Below, piece after piece: positions 24,001 through 36,793 of a stretch of DNA of 64,000 nt; position 1 is the first letter of the stretch, and each line of letters begins with the position of its first letter. A program made the translations under genes and the position numbers. This stretch comes from Trichoplax sp. H2 (lineage: Eukaryota > Placozoa > Uniplacotomia > Trichoplacea): the NCBI GenBank assembly GCA_003344405.1, contig NOWV01000228.1:1-64000 (forward strand), read 5' to 3'. The notes under the pieces are model-generated. The model made no database searches. It saw only the letters and a list, made by a program, of their open reading frames with translations, and was not told the DNA's origin.

Positions 24001-24875
24001 TTTACATTATATTGCATTCCTAGCGAACTATATCGACTTTTAAATTTTTTAATCGCCAGAAAGCTATACAAATAGTTTTAATCCATGCTTTATCATCTCT
24101 AACCTATGTCGTCAGTTGGATTAACAGTCATTCCATCTACGCAGAAGCTATATTCTCAGACTGCCAATTATATAACTACTTAATATGGCTTGGGCGAATT
24201 TTTATTTCATAATTTATTCTTTGTTTCATCGTACTAAAGATCTAACCTAATATCTTGGATAAACACTTGCCACAAGTAGCGTAGCGTCTATTTTACTTAC
24301 ACCAGTACAACTTCTACTCTATGACGAAATTTGACTATCTTAGTATTGGATGGATTAATTTTATTACGATCGTATAGTTAACCAAAGGATTGAATTGTGT
24401 AGTTTATAGTAATACAGGGTAATTCGTTCTCTAATCATAAAGAGGTACGGGTGTATGGATGTTAAATTTAATAAAAAGTACTGACAATAGAAAATTAGAG
24501 AGTTTAAGGTGTACAAAGGTGAGATAAAGCAAGAAGCAAGATTAACACAATTTACGCTTTTGTCTAAAAACCTGGTATGATATGTAAGATCGATTAGCAT
24601 ACTAATATACGCTTACATGCAGTAACAACACCATAATTACTTACCCCTAATCCAACCCATATATCAAGACCAGTGAAGATACTAAGACTTCTCCAATATC
24701 CATAAACGCCAAAACCTATACCGCCCGTAAGTATAGATGCAAATCCAAGGACAATCATGGTAACACTTATTCCAAAGGACGTTTGCTTATGCTGCATAGG
24801 CAAGACATAAGGATGCATTACAGAAGTCTGAAGATACTGCCCTGGCTGTTGAGCTATTATAACTGGTGCAGACAT
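21014..24875 (-). CDS. Four-TM gene B (CD20/MS4A-like)
   Basis: Exons 24875-24645, 22488-22429, 22108-21902, 21557-21455 and 21210-21014 (phases 0,0,0,1) join to 265 residues. The N-terminus MSAPVIIAQQPGQ is short and polar. TM1 is about 34-58 (ISVTMIVLGFASILTGGIGF). GLDIWVGLG|YLLAGIFGTVVHTN crosses the exon 1/2 junction as TM2. Exon 3 gives TM3 (YYAFSIISLIFSILQFGIS) and TM4 (IIGFALIVTIVIILSRNIYC). The tail is Gln/Pro-rich (MVMQPTQPIYV) and stops at QPAQPSDVSM, shorter than in paralog C. Intron 1 is about 2.1 kb and aligns with intron 1 of C. Role by family: a tetraspanning membrane protein, function unknown here. Confidence 0.83.
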
Positions 24876-27190
24876 GTTGATTCTTTCAGGCTAAAAGATG
24901 ACTGATAACAATGATGGCGATCGTTGGAATACTTTTTATTCTGAAGCTTAATTAACGAGAGACGACAACTCGCGCCTGAAAACTATACCACTCGCTCAAT
25001 TTTGGGTGTGCCAGCCTATAACTATTAATTATGCATTAGCTATGACCTTATGCGAATTAATTAGATATTATACGGTACGGTATTGTACTAGCAAGGACAA
25101 CTATGTAAATTACAGATACGCCTAGTAGCCTATGGTACTAGTCACTACCTGGTAGTCATAAATTACATAATGAGTAGAATACATAGCTGTATTAAGATTT
25201 CGTGTATTAACCTCGAAACGAAAAGAATTACGTATAAGTATTACTGTTTTCGATGCTCTAATTAATGCTGGACGCGTTACAGACCTTCAGATAAACTCCA
25301 ACTATATAATAGTATAAGCCTCAACAAAACAAAATCCAACCAATAATTACGATAAGTTTCTAGGAGAAATTATTTAAAACATTATCTAAGGACCATTTTT
25401 CTCTGCGGTTGACTTTATGAACGAAAGGATAGATGTAGTATGGTTCTAATGAATTTTTTTTCTGCCTCAATGTTACGACTTAAAGCACAATAACGAGCTG
25501 CAGGCCATAAATCCTCCTACAATTAATTTATACTCAGCCAAAAATCAAATTTTTATGGTAATCAGCCCAAAATTGTAATTATTTTTCGTACATTTACATT
25601 TCTACTTTCTTAAAACGACTATCACTCTATAATCTACTTCAACATAATATACTTGGTTTAGTATAACATCTATTCTAAGTATCACTTTTTGAGTATGTAT
25701 CTCTTAATTGAGATTCAATAAAAGTTAAGCATCATTAAATTTTAGAATCATTGCCATAATATTTATTCACATGCCATTAAAGTAAACTTTTGCTTTTCGA
25801 TTTGATTTCGATATAAATTATAATTCTAGAAGCTTTTAATGGTAAAAGCGCATACTCTACAATTTTGTTAAAATCATTCTACTTGCGAATTTACCGATAG
25901 AATTTATTCTATTCTCTGCTTACAAGCTATATTCTGTTATAGCGTACTAATATTGTGCACACATGTGTTGATATCGTTTGATCATACAGCATAAGCTATT
26001 GTAAGCATAACTAATCATCTATTTTTGTAGAACAGTGTCACGAACTACTTCCTGACAAGTTTACTAGTCTAACTTAAAGCACTTACTTTGAGTTGATTCT
26101 GCAGATTACTACCCTAATCTTCCGAAAGATCTAGTAAGAATATAGCGCTGCTACTATAACGCCTAAGAACTGCCCTTCTAAAAGGCTTACAGCCAGTAGA
26201 CACGCTGTACCATAATCTACAAAGCAGCTTCATTCAATAACTCACTACTCACTGTTCTCTCTCAAATTCAACTGATTCAAACCAATAACTAGACTCATGA
26301 ATAATCGTTTATCTTAACAAAGAAATACCAGACACACCCTGATGATGTAACTAGATAAAAAGATAAACATATTTATAAAGAACAATCTTGTCTAAATTAC
26401 GTACGTAATCATCAAGCCTTATTGACTAATAAATGTATCACATTACAAATAACGTTCAGAGATTTCATTTTTCGATAAAGCAAGAGTAATATTGATCTAC
26501 TATCGGATATTAATTCCTACAGTTGTAAGCACAATAAATCCTAGCATTTCCTATGCTATAACACTGAGACACTGCCAGCAACAGCACTTTCTTAAATTCT
26601 AAAATTTAGGCGACCTAGTGCCGTAACAAACAGTTACATTAAACTGGGTTAAAGTTGCGAAAAGAAGCAACGACAAAAATTCTCTTAAACACGAATTCTA
26701 TTACAAGTATATACCTCGAAATAACTAATTATGACTCTGACTTAAGCAATTTTGCAACAGACTATATATGCAGTTCGATGCACTATGAGAAAATCAATAG
26801 AATTACATAAAATTCGCCTTGATCAATTTTGCTAACCGTAAAATTGAATATAAACTAGTTTTCTGCCATTTTACGACCTAGTGTTGTCGTCAATAATTAC
26901 TGACGATACTTAAGAATATTCGTTGTTAATCGAATATTACACCTGTGATAATTTGGATCACTGATGGATTTCCATTAACGACTGTGTGGGTTTAAGTTAT
27001 TTCAATGCATGAATTACAGTGTTGTAATTAACATGGCGAATGTTGCACGAATAGTGTAATCTCGCATGTAATAGTTAATTTATAGGCACTTAATTTAACA
27101 ATTAATGTATTATAATAACCATGTACAAATCAGCGTATGGTAGGTAATTAATTTTGTTAGCTGGTTAATTTGAAGATTGCACCTATTGGC

Positions 27191-27475
27191 TTAAGAAATT
27201 AGATAAGTCCATTCTTTGTTAAAGGTTGTTGCTGTAGTTACTGTATTTGATCTATCAATAAGGCAAGCTATTAAATAATAAGTTCCCCAACCATATCGTA
27301 CTCGTTCTGAATTTAGCTCATTTACAGACTTAGAACTACATGGGGTCACTTTAGAAGCAAGATAGCTAAGAGATAGTACTTTAGTTTGGTCTCTATGTCC
27401 TAAGTGTGGTTGTAATATACCGATACTCTTATATGTGATGCAGTACGTATGATTCCAAGGTAGATGTAGCCGCAT
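27191..27475 (-). CDS. Candidate exon or small ORF, unknown protein
   Basis: An ATG-led frame of 94 codons with fairly balanced composition: LPWNHTYCITYKSIG near the start, SSKSVNELNSERVRYGWG in the middle, ending FNKEWTYLIS. It lies in the segment that the related spacer near 34.3 kb lacks. It may be an exon carried in by an insertion, a fragment of a decayed gene, or chance. No family recognised. Confidence 0.3.
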   Translation of the reverse strand: MRLHLPWNHTYCITYKSIGILQPHLGHRDQTKVLSLSYLASKVTPCSSKSVNELNSERVRYGWGTYYLIACLIDRSNTVTTATTFNKEWTYLIS

Positions 27476-27587
27476 AATGTTTTGCTTAAATACGTATATA
27501 CGACACGTATTATTCGAACGAACGATGTATAGATAAAATTCATGGTAACTAAAATATGTTTGCTATTATCTTAATCATTCGATTTGC

Positions 27588-28265
27588 GCTATTCTTTAAT
27601 AACGACTTAAGGAATAGCCAAGATATGCTAACAAACCTTAATTCATATAATTATTAATTACAGCTTAAGGTATTATCGGTAGTCAGACTTATTTGAGTTG
27701 CTAGCTAGTATTAATTATCCAGTTTCAGGATCTGTTTATAAATAGCCATTCTTAATACGACAATATTACTATCTACTGAATTTTATTATTTAAAACTACA
27801 AAAATTGACCTTAATACAAGCACCACATTTTCTTAACGTCTTTGAGAATGATAATTTAAAATTATAGTCTTGTAACTATCAGCTAGTAGCCGCTATCAAG
27901 TAAGAGAGGCAAATTCTAATCGGCCACATTATAAGTACACCAAAGTCATTTAAGTAACAATATGATTATGAATCTAATGTAGTGATCGCTTTTATGATCA
28001 CAGCTTTTAAGTAATTTAGTGTAAATGTAAATTTAAGTAATTCTAAATTTCTGGATAATCTAAAGACACCCAATAAAATTATACAATAAAACTATGTAAA
28101 TTTAAACCGTAGAACTTAAAACTATCTAAAGAACAGATAGACAAATTAACAAGTTTAATTAAGAGGATTACTGTAAAGATACCGATTGTATTTTACCGTA
28201 GTCAGAACTAAAATTACAATACCGCATATCTTGTACATGCTATAAGTATATATATATACACTAAC
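27588..28265. repeat. 3' flank duplicate 2 (pairs with 20193-20865)
   Basis: Nearly identical to the 3' flank of gene B (see 20193-20865). A third, clearly diverged version is at about 34450-34790. Confidence 0.85.
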
Positions 28266-31200
28266 TTAAGATATTTTAATCAAAGCCTCTTTATCCTCTT
28301 CCACATTAGTATGTTGTTGTCGTTGCCTAGTCGATGATGTTTCAGATTGTGGCATACTTGGCTGTGTTTGACCAGGAGCATTCTGCAAGCTTGACTGTAC
28401 TTGCTGTTGAGTAGATTGTGGATTTGGTTGGCTTACTTGTTGAGCTTGCTGTACATATGGTTGTGACGGTGGCTGCGATTGTTGTAAAACCTGTGGAGGC
28501 TGGTATGGCTGTAGATTAGGATATTGTTGAACTTGCTGATACCGTATTGGTTGAGCTGGTTGCGCAACCTGCACCGTTTGAGGCGAATTGATTACTGTTT
28601 GCGGTGGCATAACAGAATACTGACCCACAGGATTTTGTGGTACGTACATCGGTTGGGTAGGTTGCATAACCATAACTTTATTATATATACATAAGAATAG
28701 CTCAAGTTAAAACTAGATTAGTCTTTAATAATAAAGGTAGAAATACTTTCTAAAAACTTAAGGTATATACTAGTAAGATACCTCCAAAATACCGTACAAC
28801 AATAATAAATTACAAATCTTGATCAAAGAAGATATATTTATAGTTGTAAAATTAGTGAATTTTATAAAGTACTTTTTTCAAATCGTAATAACATTCTTAA
28901 AATATTTATAGAATACCTGGTTGATTAGGTTGAATTGCTATCATTTGCTGCTGACCACCACGATATTGGATAGTTGCAGAATTCTAAACATAATGTTGTT
29001 AAGTCAACAGCGTTAAAAGTTACTTTTACAAATGCACTTTTTAATTATTAAATCAACTAAGCATTAAAAATAGAAAATCTATCTTGTATTGCCAGTTGTT
29101 AAAAGTCTGAATTATGTAAGATTAATTAATAGTTTGAATATATGATTGTGGTTGCTTCTACCATTCTTCAGTAATAGTTAGTAATCATGAAATAATATAC
29201 GTAACGCATATACCTACGTCACTAATGAAAGATAGTCTGTACAGTAAAGTCTATTATGTATCAATATTATAGAATTAAAATCTAGATTCTTATTGAAGGT
29301 GCACCCAGCTTAAAATAATTTTCGCTAATATGTTCCTATCAATTTCAATTACGGTCGAAAATACAAGTAATTTGCATGGATTGCATACGTTTAAATAATT
29401 GCGATATAGTAGTACATACCATTGTCTCTGGCTTGCAGTAGATGGATCGTGATAAAATAACTACAATTGTCGTTATTAGAGCGAAGCAAACAACAGACAT
29501 CGTCAAAGAGGCAATAGGGTTCCATAAAGCATTATAATACGAATAATATTGAAAGAGAGACGGAATGCTGAGGCCGAATTGAATAATCGAAAAGATGAGG
29601 CTTATGATGGAAAAGGCATAATAGCAGTGCATCTGAGAACAGAAAGCATTCACAATTTGATTATTCAATCGTAAAATTGTGATATTTTAAATGACTAAAC
29701 GGCTGAAATCACAATACTATCGCAATATTACAAAAGTAATTAAAAATATCACAAAGTGAGCAAGTATACAAGAATTAAGAAATATAGCTGATGAGCTGGA
29801 TATCTCTATAATATTTAATTCAACTCCATTATTCATTATTAACATTCGTATTCAAAGTAAGGTTGCATAATCTTAAATTTTTTTGTTGATATACAATATA
29901 AACATCAACCTACCAAGTGAGGATTGCTTTGATTAGTATGGACAACAACTCCGAAAATTCCAGCCAAGAGGTACTATATGTTGAAGTGAATGCAAGAAAA
30001 TGCTATTAACAATCATTATATTTAATATACATGTCTTGGTGACACTAAGTACCGGTACCATATTGTGTTAAAGATAAAATACGAGTGTATCGATATATCA
30101 AAAATGCTATAAAGTCTTGATTTACATTGGTAAATCATCTATTTATCTGTTACTCGTTTAGCTATGATTATGAATTCAATTACTGCTCTAAGATAGAGAT
30201 TATCTTCAATTATTTCGCAAAGAATGTCTGAATAATTTCGCACTGTTAGATATACATTGCGTAAAGATAGTGATATCGAATGTATTGCACAAGTTTACTT
30301 AGAGTAGAGGGCTAAGTTGTGTATTAGCTACGATGATGGCTGAAATTAGCACAACATACAGTATATGACTTATAAGATGTTTACTCCATACATTAGAAAG
30401 GGTAATTCACTGATTATAATACATTAATATCGTAAAATTATCACAGTTAGCTCTATTGATATTTATTGTGTCACCTACATAACACTGAAGCTACTCATAA
30501 TACTGAAATATTTGTCATTAAATTCTTACCGTTTTATTTTATTTGTATATTATCTACTTAACACTACCTTGGTAAATTATAGCTAGACATTGCAATCAAA
30601 AATTATTAGCAATACTATCGGGCATGCATAGATTTACACTTTGGGTGGAACTCCAATTTCGTGCTGTAAAGTCAATAAGTATAGCGCGCTAGAATTTCCT
30701 TACAGTCAGAGTAGATACTATACTAAAGTATAACGAATTGTATTCTCTAAATTAAATATACAGGTCGTATCTATTCTAAAATAAACCAGCCGTTATGCCC
30801 GTATTACATAGGAGAGAATTGAGCTATTGATCTATGCGTATTACTGTATCGCAATAAATTAAAAATACCAACAATTAATAGGGGCTAAAGTCACTTGAAA
30901 GGAGTTTTAGAGGTATCATAATAGAAAATTCGCCTCCAACTACTAAAATTCTAATCATGAAGGCTATTACATCACTTTTAGTAAATTTTATAAATAACTT
31001 ATACAGGTATATAATTACTCAAGTACAGTAATTTTAATTCAGCAATACATACGCCTAAGCTGATATTCTCGAATTGAATAGTATTAATTGCAACATTACA
31101 TTGCAATATAAATATCCTATAAAGCATTCATACACACTTTTTATAAATTCTACGGAGGTTGTGTTACACTAATTTTTTAATAGCAAAACTGCTACCGTTC

Positions 31201-32388
31201 TTACGGTATATAAGAGATTACGTTGCTTACGTAGCGATCGATATGTCATCAATTGGATTAACTGTCATTCCACCTACACGGGAGATCTTCTCTATCTCCG
31301 TTAATCTGGTCTCGATGTATTTTATTTATAAAATATTCCTCAGTTGATCATTCTGAAGGGTTTAACTCAATATCATAGAGAGACACTACGAGTACCGCGC
31401 TGTATATTTTATTCGAGTTCGTATAACTGTTGACTCAGTAGCGGAACTTTCCGGTTTAATATTTTGAGTAGACCAATTTTATCATAATAGAGTATATTTA
31501 TGTTGAATTAAATAAAATAAGGTCCTGATGGTTGAAAACTAAGTCTGAATCAGATACAGTATACAAGTTAAAAAACTAGATTAATAAAATTAAATATTGT
31601 AATCAAACGGCTAAGTACAGTATAGTAAGATCGATTAATTAATATGTTGTGTGATGGAGGGTTCGAAGAGTCAGATAATGTGGTTTTAGTCGCCGAGCAG
31701 AGAATTGCACAATGAGCTTAAGAAAAGAGGATACTTTCTTGTAGATAGTAGTTAGGTACAATGTGATAATTACGGTAGGTCAGCGTGGTAGCTGCCGTGA
31801 GTAAAGTGTGAATACTAACTATGACTAAAATGCAACTTTAGAAATCTAAGGTAGAAAACGGTAGTATTTATAGCTATGGCATTAGAACACATGAAGAGAA
31901 CATGATTGTAGGATTAGATACAACATATACCATAACAGGTTATAGAATAGCAGATGATTGTAGAAAATAGCGAGGACTGTAATAACTAAATGTAGTAAGC
32001 CATATTTGAATGTAGAGCGAACAGACTGTAGATATGTCTAAATATAAGATCAATATAACATGTCTATATTTAAGAGTAGAATATAGTTACAGTATATTCT
32101 AAATACACTACATATTGGTATATGCTTATATATAGTAAAAATATCATAATTACTTACACCTAATCCAACCCATAAATCAAGACCAGTGATGATACTAAGG
32201 TATCGCCAATATCCATAAAAGCCAAAGCTGATACCACCTATGATCATGGTTACAACTCCAAGGACAATCATGGTAATACTAATTCCGAAAGACGCTTTTC
32301 TATACTGCACAGGCAAGACATAGGGATTTAATATATAAGACTGAGGATACTGCCTTGGCTGTTGAGCCATATTAACTGGTGCAGACAT
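28266..32388 (-). CDS. Four-TM gene C (CD20/MS4A-like)
   Basis: Exons 32388-32158, 29973-29914, 29632-29420, 28983-28917 and 28675-28266 (phases 0,0,0,1) give 326 residues. It is the closest paralog of B: the N-terminus is MSAPVNMAQQPRQY, exon 1 is also 77 codons, and the leader just upstream of the ATG is conserved. TM1 SITMIVLGVVTMIIGGISFG; TM2 GLDLWVGLG|YLLAGIFGVVVHTN; TM3 YYAFSIISLIFSIIQFGLS; TM4 VVCFALITTIVVILSRSIYC. The long tail from exon 5 is rich in Q and P (for example QPPSQPYVQQAQQVSQPNPQ) and ends in a charged segment EEDKEALIKIS. The frame is fully open. Exon 4 is 12 codons shorter than in B. Confidence 0.85.
31640..32150 (+). repeat. Dispersed ~500-bp repeat, copy 1 (intron 1 of C)
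   Basis: Starts with TGTGATGGAGGGTTCGAAGA and continues through stretches such as CATATACCATAA, AAATAGCGA and ATGTCTATATTTAAGA that recur in the same order at about 46260-46790. It ends at the exon 1 donor of gene C. It may be a SINE-headed element or simply shared gene-duplication intron sequence. Confidence 0.6.
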
Positions 32389-33465
32389 GTTGTTTCTTTT
32401 AGGCTAAAAGATGACGGATAATGGCGATTGCTGGAATAATTTTTTTATTGTAAAGATCGTCTAATGAGAGAGAAAAGACACGTCGCCCCTGAAAACTATA
32501 CAATTCATTTATCCTGGGTGTGCCAAGCTATAACTGCGATTGATTAGTCAAGGCCTAAGGGGGAATTAATCATACTGTACGGTATGGTTCTAGTCACTTC
32601 CTGACTACCAGAGATTGCGTCATAAGGAGAGTCTATTTAAGTCTATTAAAGCTGAACGTGCCGTGCCGTAGATCTACAGACAGACTCTGACTGTACCGTA
32701 TAATAATATAAAAGATAGCAAAAATAAAATTGAATCCATAATTACAACAGATTTCCAGGAGAGACTATTTAAAACATAAGACGCCTACTTACATAATCAG
32801 CTAGCCTTTAGTTGATTGATCGACAAGGATTTTTTTTATTCACGATTGAATTTATGAACGAAAGGCAAGCTGTAGTATCCCATTTCGACAGTCCAGCTGA
32901 ATTTCAGGTAGAGCAATTAGCAATTAGCAATTGTATTCCGGGATGGCGCCTATTCTATAATAATTATTGGGCTATAAACGCAATTGAGTTGTAATAGCAT
33001 AAGCCTAACTACTCTTGAGATCACTACGATAAAGTATAGGCTAGTAATAGCGCTAATCGTAGCAGTAAACACTAGAAAAACTGTTCCAGCAAGCAACTTT
33101 AGGTTATTCAGTAGTTCTTTCTACAAGTCTTTCTGGCAGTTGTATTTGGCCAGAGTACTGTAGAGCGAAGTGCAGATTATCTTTGTATAAGATCTAATTA
33201 GGTCCTAAATTTCAACAAATTTGGAAATTTCGTACTGGTTTATCACAGTGACCTTATAATTATTCTCACTGCTTGCTAAAATTCAACCAAGTGCCGATAA
33301 AGTTTTATACGTACATAAAGAATATCGATAGTAATTGAAGGCGAGTGAGCGACAATATACAGTATATATTATACAGTCAATTAAACTAACATTATGGTTA
33401 TTATCAGTAGTGAACATTTGCCGTAGATATAATGAAAGCGAATATATTGAATTTGCTTACAAAGC

Positions 33466-33489
33466 TGTCACAAATCGTGATTTGTGACA
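33466..33489. repeat. 11-bp perfect inverted repeat with LTR-type ends
   Basis: TGTCACAAATC, two bases, then GATTTGTGACA. The outer hexamers equal the LTR termini elsewhere in the window, and TGTCACAAA equals the inverted end of the LTR at 61253. It could be a minimal hairpin element or a regulatory palindrome. Confidence 0.65.
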
Positions 33490-34449
33490 CTGGGGGGAAA
33501 TAACGGTATATAATATGGTACAAATCGCTCAGAAAACATTCACAAAACAGATCTTTAATAACACTAGAATTTTATGGTAGCAAATTCATAAAGCAATCAA
33601 ATACGAGAAACACACACTACAAACTTCATTCTCAAGACAACAGTAAAAAAATAATAGTTACTTCAACAGATATATAGAGAAATCAATTCGAAAGCAAAAT
33701 GAAGCAGAAAGAACTACGGTGAAAATTTAACTTAACCAAATCAACAATCATCATGAAAACTCGCTTCGCGACAAAAAGCTTTGCATTTTTACTGCGTAGA
33801 CGCCTAATATACTTGTCAGAAATGGCTTCGTGTAGTACTGTATAGTCATATACTAGATCATATTTGTTTGCTGGAATGTAAAGTGCTAGTAATTGCCACC
33901 TGTATAAGGTCAAGACTCTATTTATTGAGTAGTTACCAATTGTATTAGTAAAATTGGTAGATTTTATTGCGTGACTTACTTTGTATGAATGTGAATGTCT
34001 AGGTATAATTTATGAAATACTAGTGCAAACTCCCGTCGCTTTGCTGACGGTTTACGATAATGTGCTCATTTAACAGATAGTATTACCATTTGATAGACCT
34101 GCCAGAGGTTCAGTAACTTTTTACCGTGTATTTCCCACAGTTGAATCGAGCTAAGAAATCTGACGATATTTATAGTTTAGCATACACCTTGGAATAACTG
34201 ATTATGACTCTGATTTAAGCAACTCCACCATAGACTATCTATGGAGTTCAATGTACTCTGAACGGATCAATGAAATAAAGCGAAATTGATACCTATTAAT
34301 TTGTTAACCGTAAATAAAATATAAACTCGTTTTCTACCGATATTCTTATAAGTAATACACTATTTTTGAATCCAAGTTAGATATAATCGTATAATGTTTC
34401 GCATAAATAAAATTCGTGTTAGCTAGAACATGCTTGCTGTTATCCTTAA

Positions 34450-34790
34450 ATATTGATCGTTCAACTTGAGTTATTCTTTTAAGGACGGCTTCATAGTCAA
34501 GATACGTTAAACAAACGTAAATTCATATATTAATTATTAAGTATAGCTTAAAGTATTATCGTCAGTCAGACTTATTTAAATTATTAGCGAGAATACACTA
34601 TCAAAGTGCAGGATCTGTTTATGAAGAGCCATGAGTGACACAATAACATCACCATTATTAAAATTTGTTGTTTAATAACTGGAAACATTAACGTTAATAC
34701 AAGTGACATATTTTCTTAGCGTCTTTGCAAACGATAATTTGAAATCATTGTCTGGTAACTATCAGTTAGTCGCCGCTATCAAGTAAAAGG
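34450..34790. repeat. Diverged third copy of the array 3' flank
   Basis: Matches 20193-20520 and 27588-27910 in order: TTATTCTTTTAAGGACGGCT, GTCAGTCAGACTTATTT, GCAGGATCTGTTTATGA, TTTTCTTAGCGTCTTTG and GTAACTATCAGTTAGTCGCC with many differences. In B and C this flank sits just past the stop codon, but no four-TM exons follow it here. Confidence 0.7.
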
Positions 34791-35331
34791 TATTAAAGCA
34801 CACATTAATTGTACTATATGTAAAATAATTTCACAAATGTATAAATACACGATTCTGATTGATCAATAAACGATTCTCAATTAAACCTACTACCGATTAC
34901 CACGAATATAACAGCTAGCAAATAGCTAACTCATATAATATCGTGAAATTTAATACGAAGCTATGGTTCTCGTCAAATTATCTATCAGGCATTCTCTCAC
35001 CGTTCAATCGAGTTAAGAAATCTGATCATTGTAGTGATGCACCCATATTTGATTATACTGATAGCTATATTTGATATAGTTCGGTTTCTTTGAATAGCTA
35101 TTATCGTGAAGCTAATATTAGATGATTGCTAACTGCTATATTAAAAAATTATTAATGACTAATAGTAGCCAGTTGACTAATTATGGTATAAGATTTACGT
35201 GGTTAGAAACACTGTCGTAGCTAAGATGTCCTCCGGAGAAAAGGGCTAGACGTTAATAGAAGAGTAGTGACATCTTAAGTAGAATGATTTAGATTGTAGA
35301 AAATAATATGTACTATTTGAAAAAATATTTT

Positions 35332-35533
35332 GTTTGATGACTCATGTCTGAATGTAGATTAATCATGTTGTTTCATAAACGGATTTAACTAAATGTATAT
35401 AAGAAGTACAGACATGACCTCAGGAGGAGAAGAGACTTTACTTCGCTTTTAGCCCGGAATACCTTAGATGTTAGAGTAGATTCTTGCAGTAATTAATTAT
35501 TGCCCTACTATTCCTAAAACCTTGTAATAAAAG
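35332..35533. repeat. Left flank of the insertion (filled allele)
   Basis: About 200 bp that recurs after the first gap at 35969-36168 with only a few differences. Here it is followed by TGTAGTAAAAGG, the apparent left end of an insertion; in the other copy it runs straight into the right flank. Confidence 0.85.
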
Positions 35534-35948
35534 TGTAGTAAAAGGACTAAAAGTAGAGTCCTTTGTAGTTTTTAGTATGTAATTAGTATTATTTTACTAT
35601 ATAAAATACCTAGAAAGTGATAGTGTCTTTAAGTTTTACCCTGCCAAATCATCATGTCGCCATCTTTTCTTCTTCATTATTTTACAAGGTATTATATAGA
35701 TTACTATAGAAGTAGCCCTATAGAGCAAATGCCTAATCTAAAGAAAGGGCGTTTGATCGTCTATTCAAATTGTAAAGAAATTTGACTTAGTAGCAAAACC
35801 CTATCCTTAGAGAAAGGGGATTTATAACATGACGATAAAGTACTGTAAGGTAGTCTATACTCGTACAGTTACAGTACAATCTGACGCTAAAACATCAACT
35901 GTCAATACTCGCGAATACTAAGCGGTACTAATGTCAGAAAAGTAGTCG

Positions 35949-35968
35949 NNNNNNNNNNNNNNNNNNNN
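35949..35968. other. Assembly gap 1 (20 N)
   Basis: Twenty Ns, a placeholder length. The sequence after it repeats 35332-35533. Confidence 0.99.
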
Positions 35969-36386
35969 GTTTGATGACTCATGTCTGAATGTAGATTAAT
36001 CAAGTTGTCATAAACGGATTTAACTAAATGTATATAAGAAGTACAGACATGACCTCAGGAGGAGAAGAGACTTTACTTCGCTTTTAGCCCGGAATACCTT
36101 AGATGTTAGAGTAGATTCTTGCAGTAATTAATTATTGCTCTACTATTCCTAAAACCTTGTAATAAAAGCCTCTAAGAAAATATCATTTGACTAAGATATT
36201 TATTGTAAGATGCATTTATTACAATCGTATTTAGAGATTAGATTGTAAGTTGCTGATAGAGAACTAATTTATGCAATACAGTCCAGTTAGCATGCAGCTG
36301 TAGTTCTAATCAAATTATCTTTGAGATGTTTTCTTATAGCTCAATCGAGCTGGAAATCTGCCACTAATTCTTTTGGATTCTACATT
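35969..36386. other. Probable empty-allele contig placed between two gaps
   Basis: This 418-bp piece is the left flank (35969-36168) joined directly to the right flank (36169-36386), with no insertion at the AAAG site. Both halves also occur outside the gaps beside the insertion ends. The simplest reading is that a contig from the other haplotype was put into the gap of the filled haplotype. Confidence 0.7.
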
Positions 36387-36406
36387 NNNNNNNNNNNNNN
36401 NNNNNN
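36387..36406. other. Assembly gap 2 (20 N)
   Basis: Twenty Ns. The sequence before it recurs at 36794-37012. Confidence 0.99.
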
Positions 36407-36793
36407 GAAGCCTATAAATGATAGTGCAATTAGAAAATTTAGAGGGAGAGTAGAAGAAGATTTTATTTGAAGAACTTGTTGAATTTAAAAGGCCTTCGGG
36501 GTCGAATTGTCGTAAGTTAAAACGTTCTTCTTTTTGAAAGGTTGTTTGGTCGTTGACAGTTTTTAAGTCTGTCATTTATTTTAATAATACTTAAAGCTAA
36601 GTATTTGTAAGGTTGTTCGGTTTATACTTCTCTCCATTTTTGTTTTGAAATAAATTGTTGTTCGGTTATTTCCCCAAATTTTATTTGGTGTCAAAGTATT
36701 AGCGTTAAGTCGACCGGAGTGCAACGAAAGTAGAATCAAAGTTTGTTAAAGTTTCGTAGCTTGATCTCTACACATTTCATTTCATTACAAAAG

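Larger units (their letters stand above)
24876..28265. other. Intergenic between genes C and B
   Basis: 5' flank of B (24876-26.9 kb), a segment at about 26890-27440 that is absent from the paralogous spacer near 34.3 kb, and the 3' flank of C (27588-28265). Parts of 25.5-26.9 kb recur in diverged form at 37.05-37.8 kb. Confidence 0.55.
35534..36789. mobile_element. TG...CA insertion, probably an LTR element or solo LTR, split by gaps
   Basis: Left end TGTAGTAAAAGG at 35534; right end CATTTCATTACA ending at 36789. Both sides carry AAAG (35530-35533 and 36790-36793), a 4-bp target duplication present once in the uninterrupted copy at 36165-36168. Termini TGTA...TACA are LTR-like. A TATATAAAA box lies near 35600 in the left part and an AATAAA signal near 36650 in the right part. 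No coding frame is visible. The element body is missing in the gap, and 35949-36406 (gaps and inserted contig) does not belong to it. Confidence 0.6.

Noticed and set aside
31159-31347. Plus-strand frame in intron 1 of gene C
   Set aside because: Only duplicated intron; no transcript or family evidence.
36315-36575. Minus-strand frame crossing the second N gap
   Set aside because: It is read through unknown bases and joins sequences that probably come from two different alleles.
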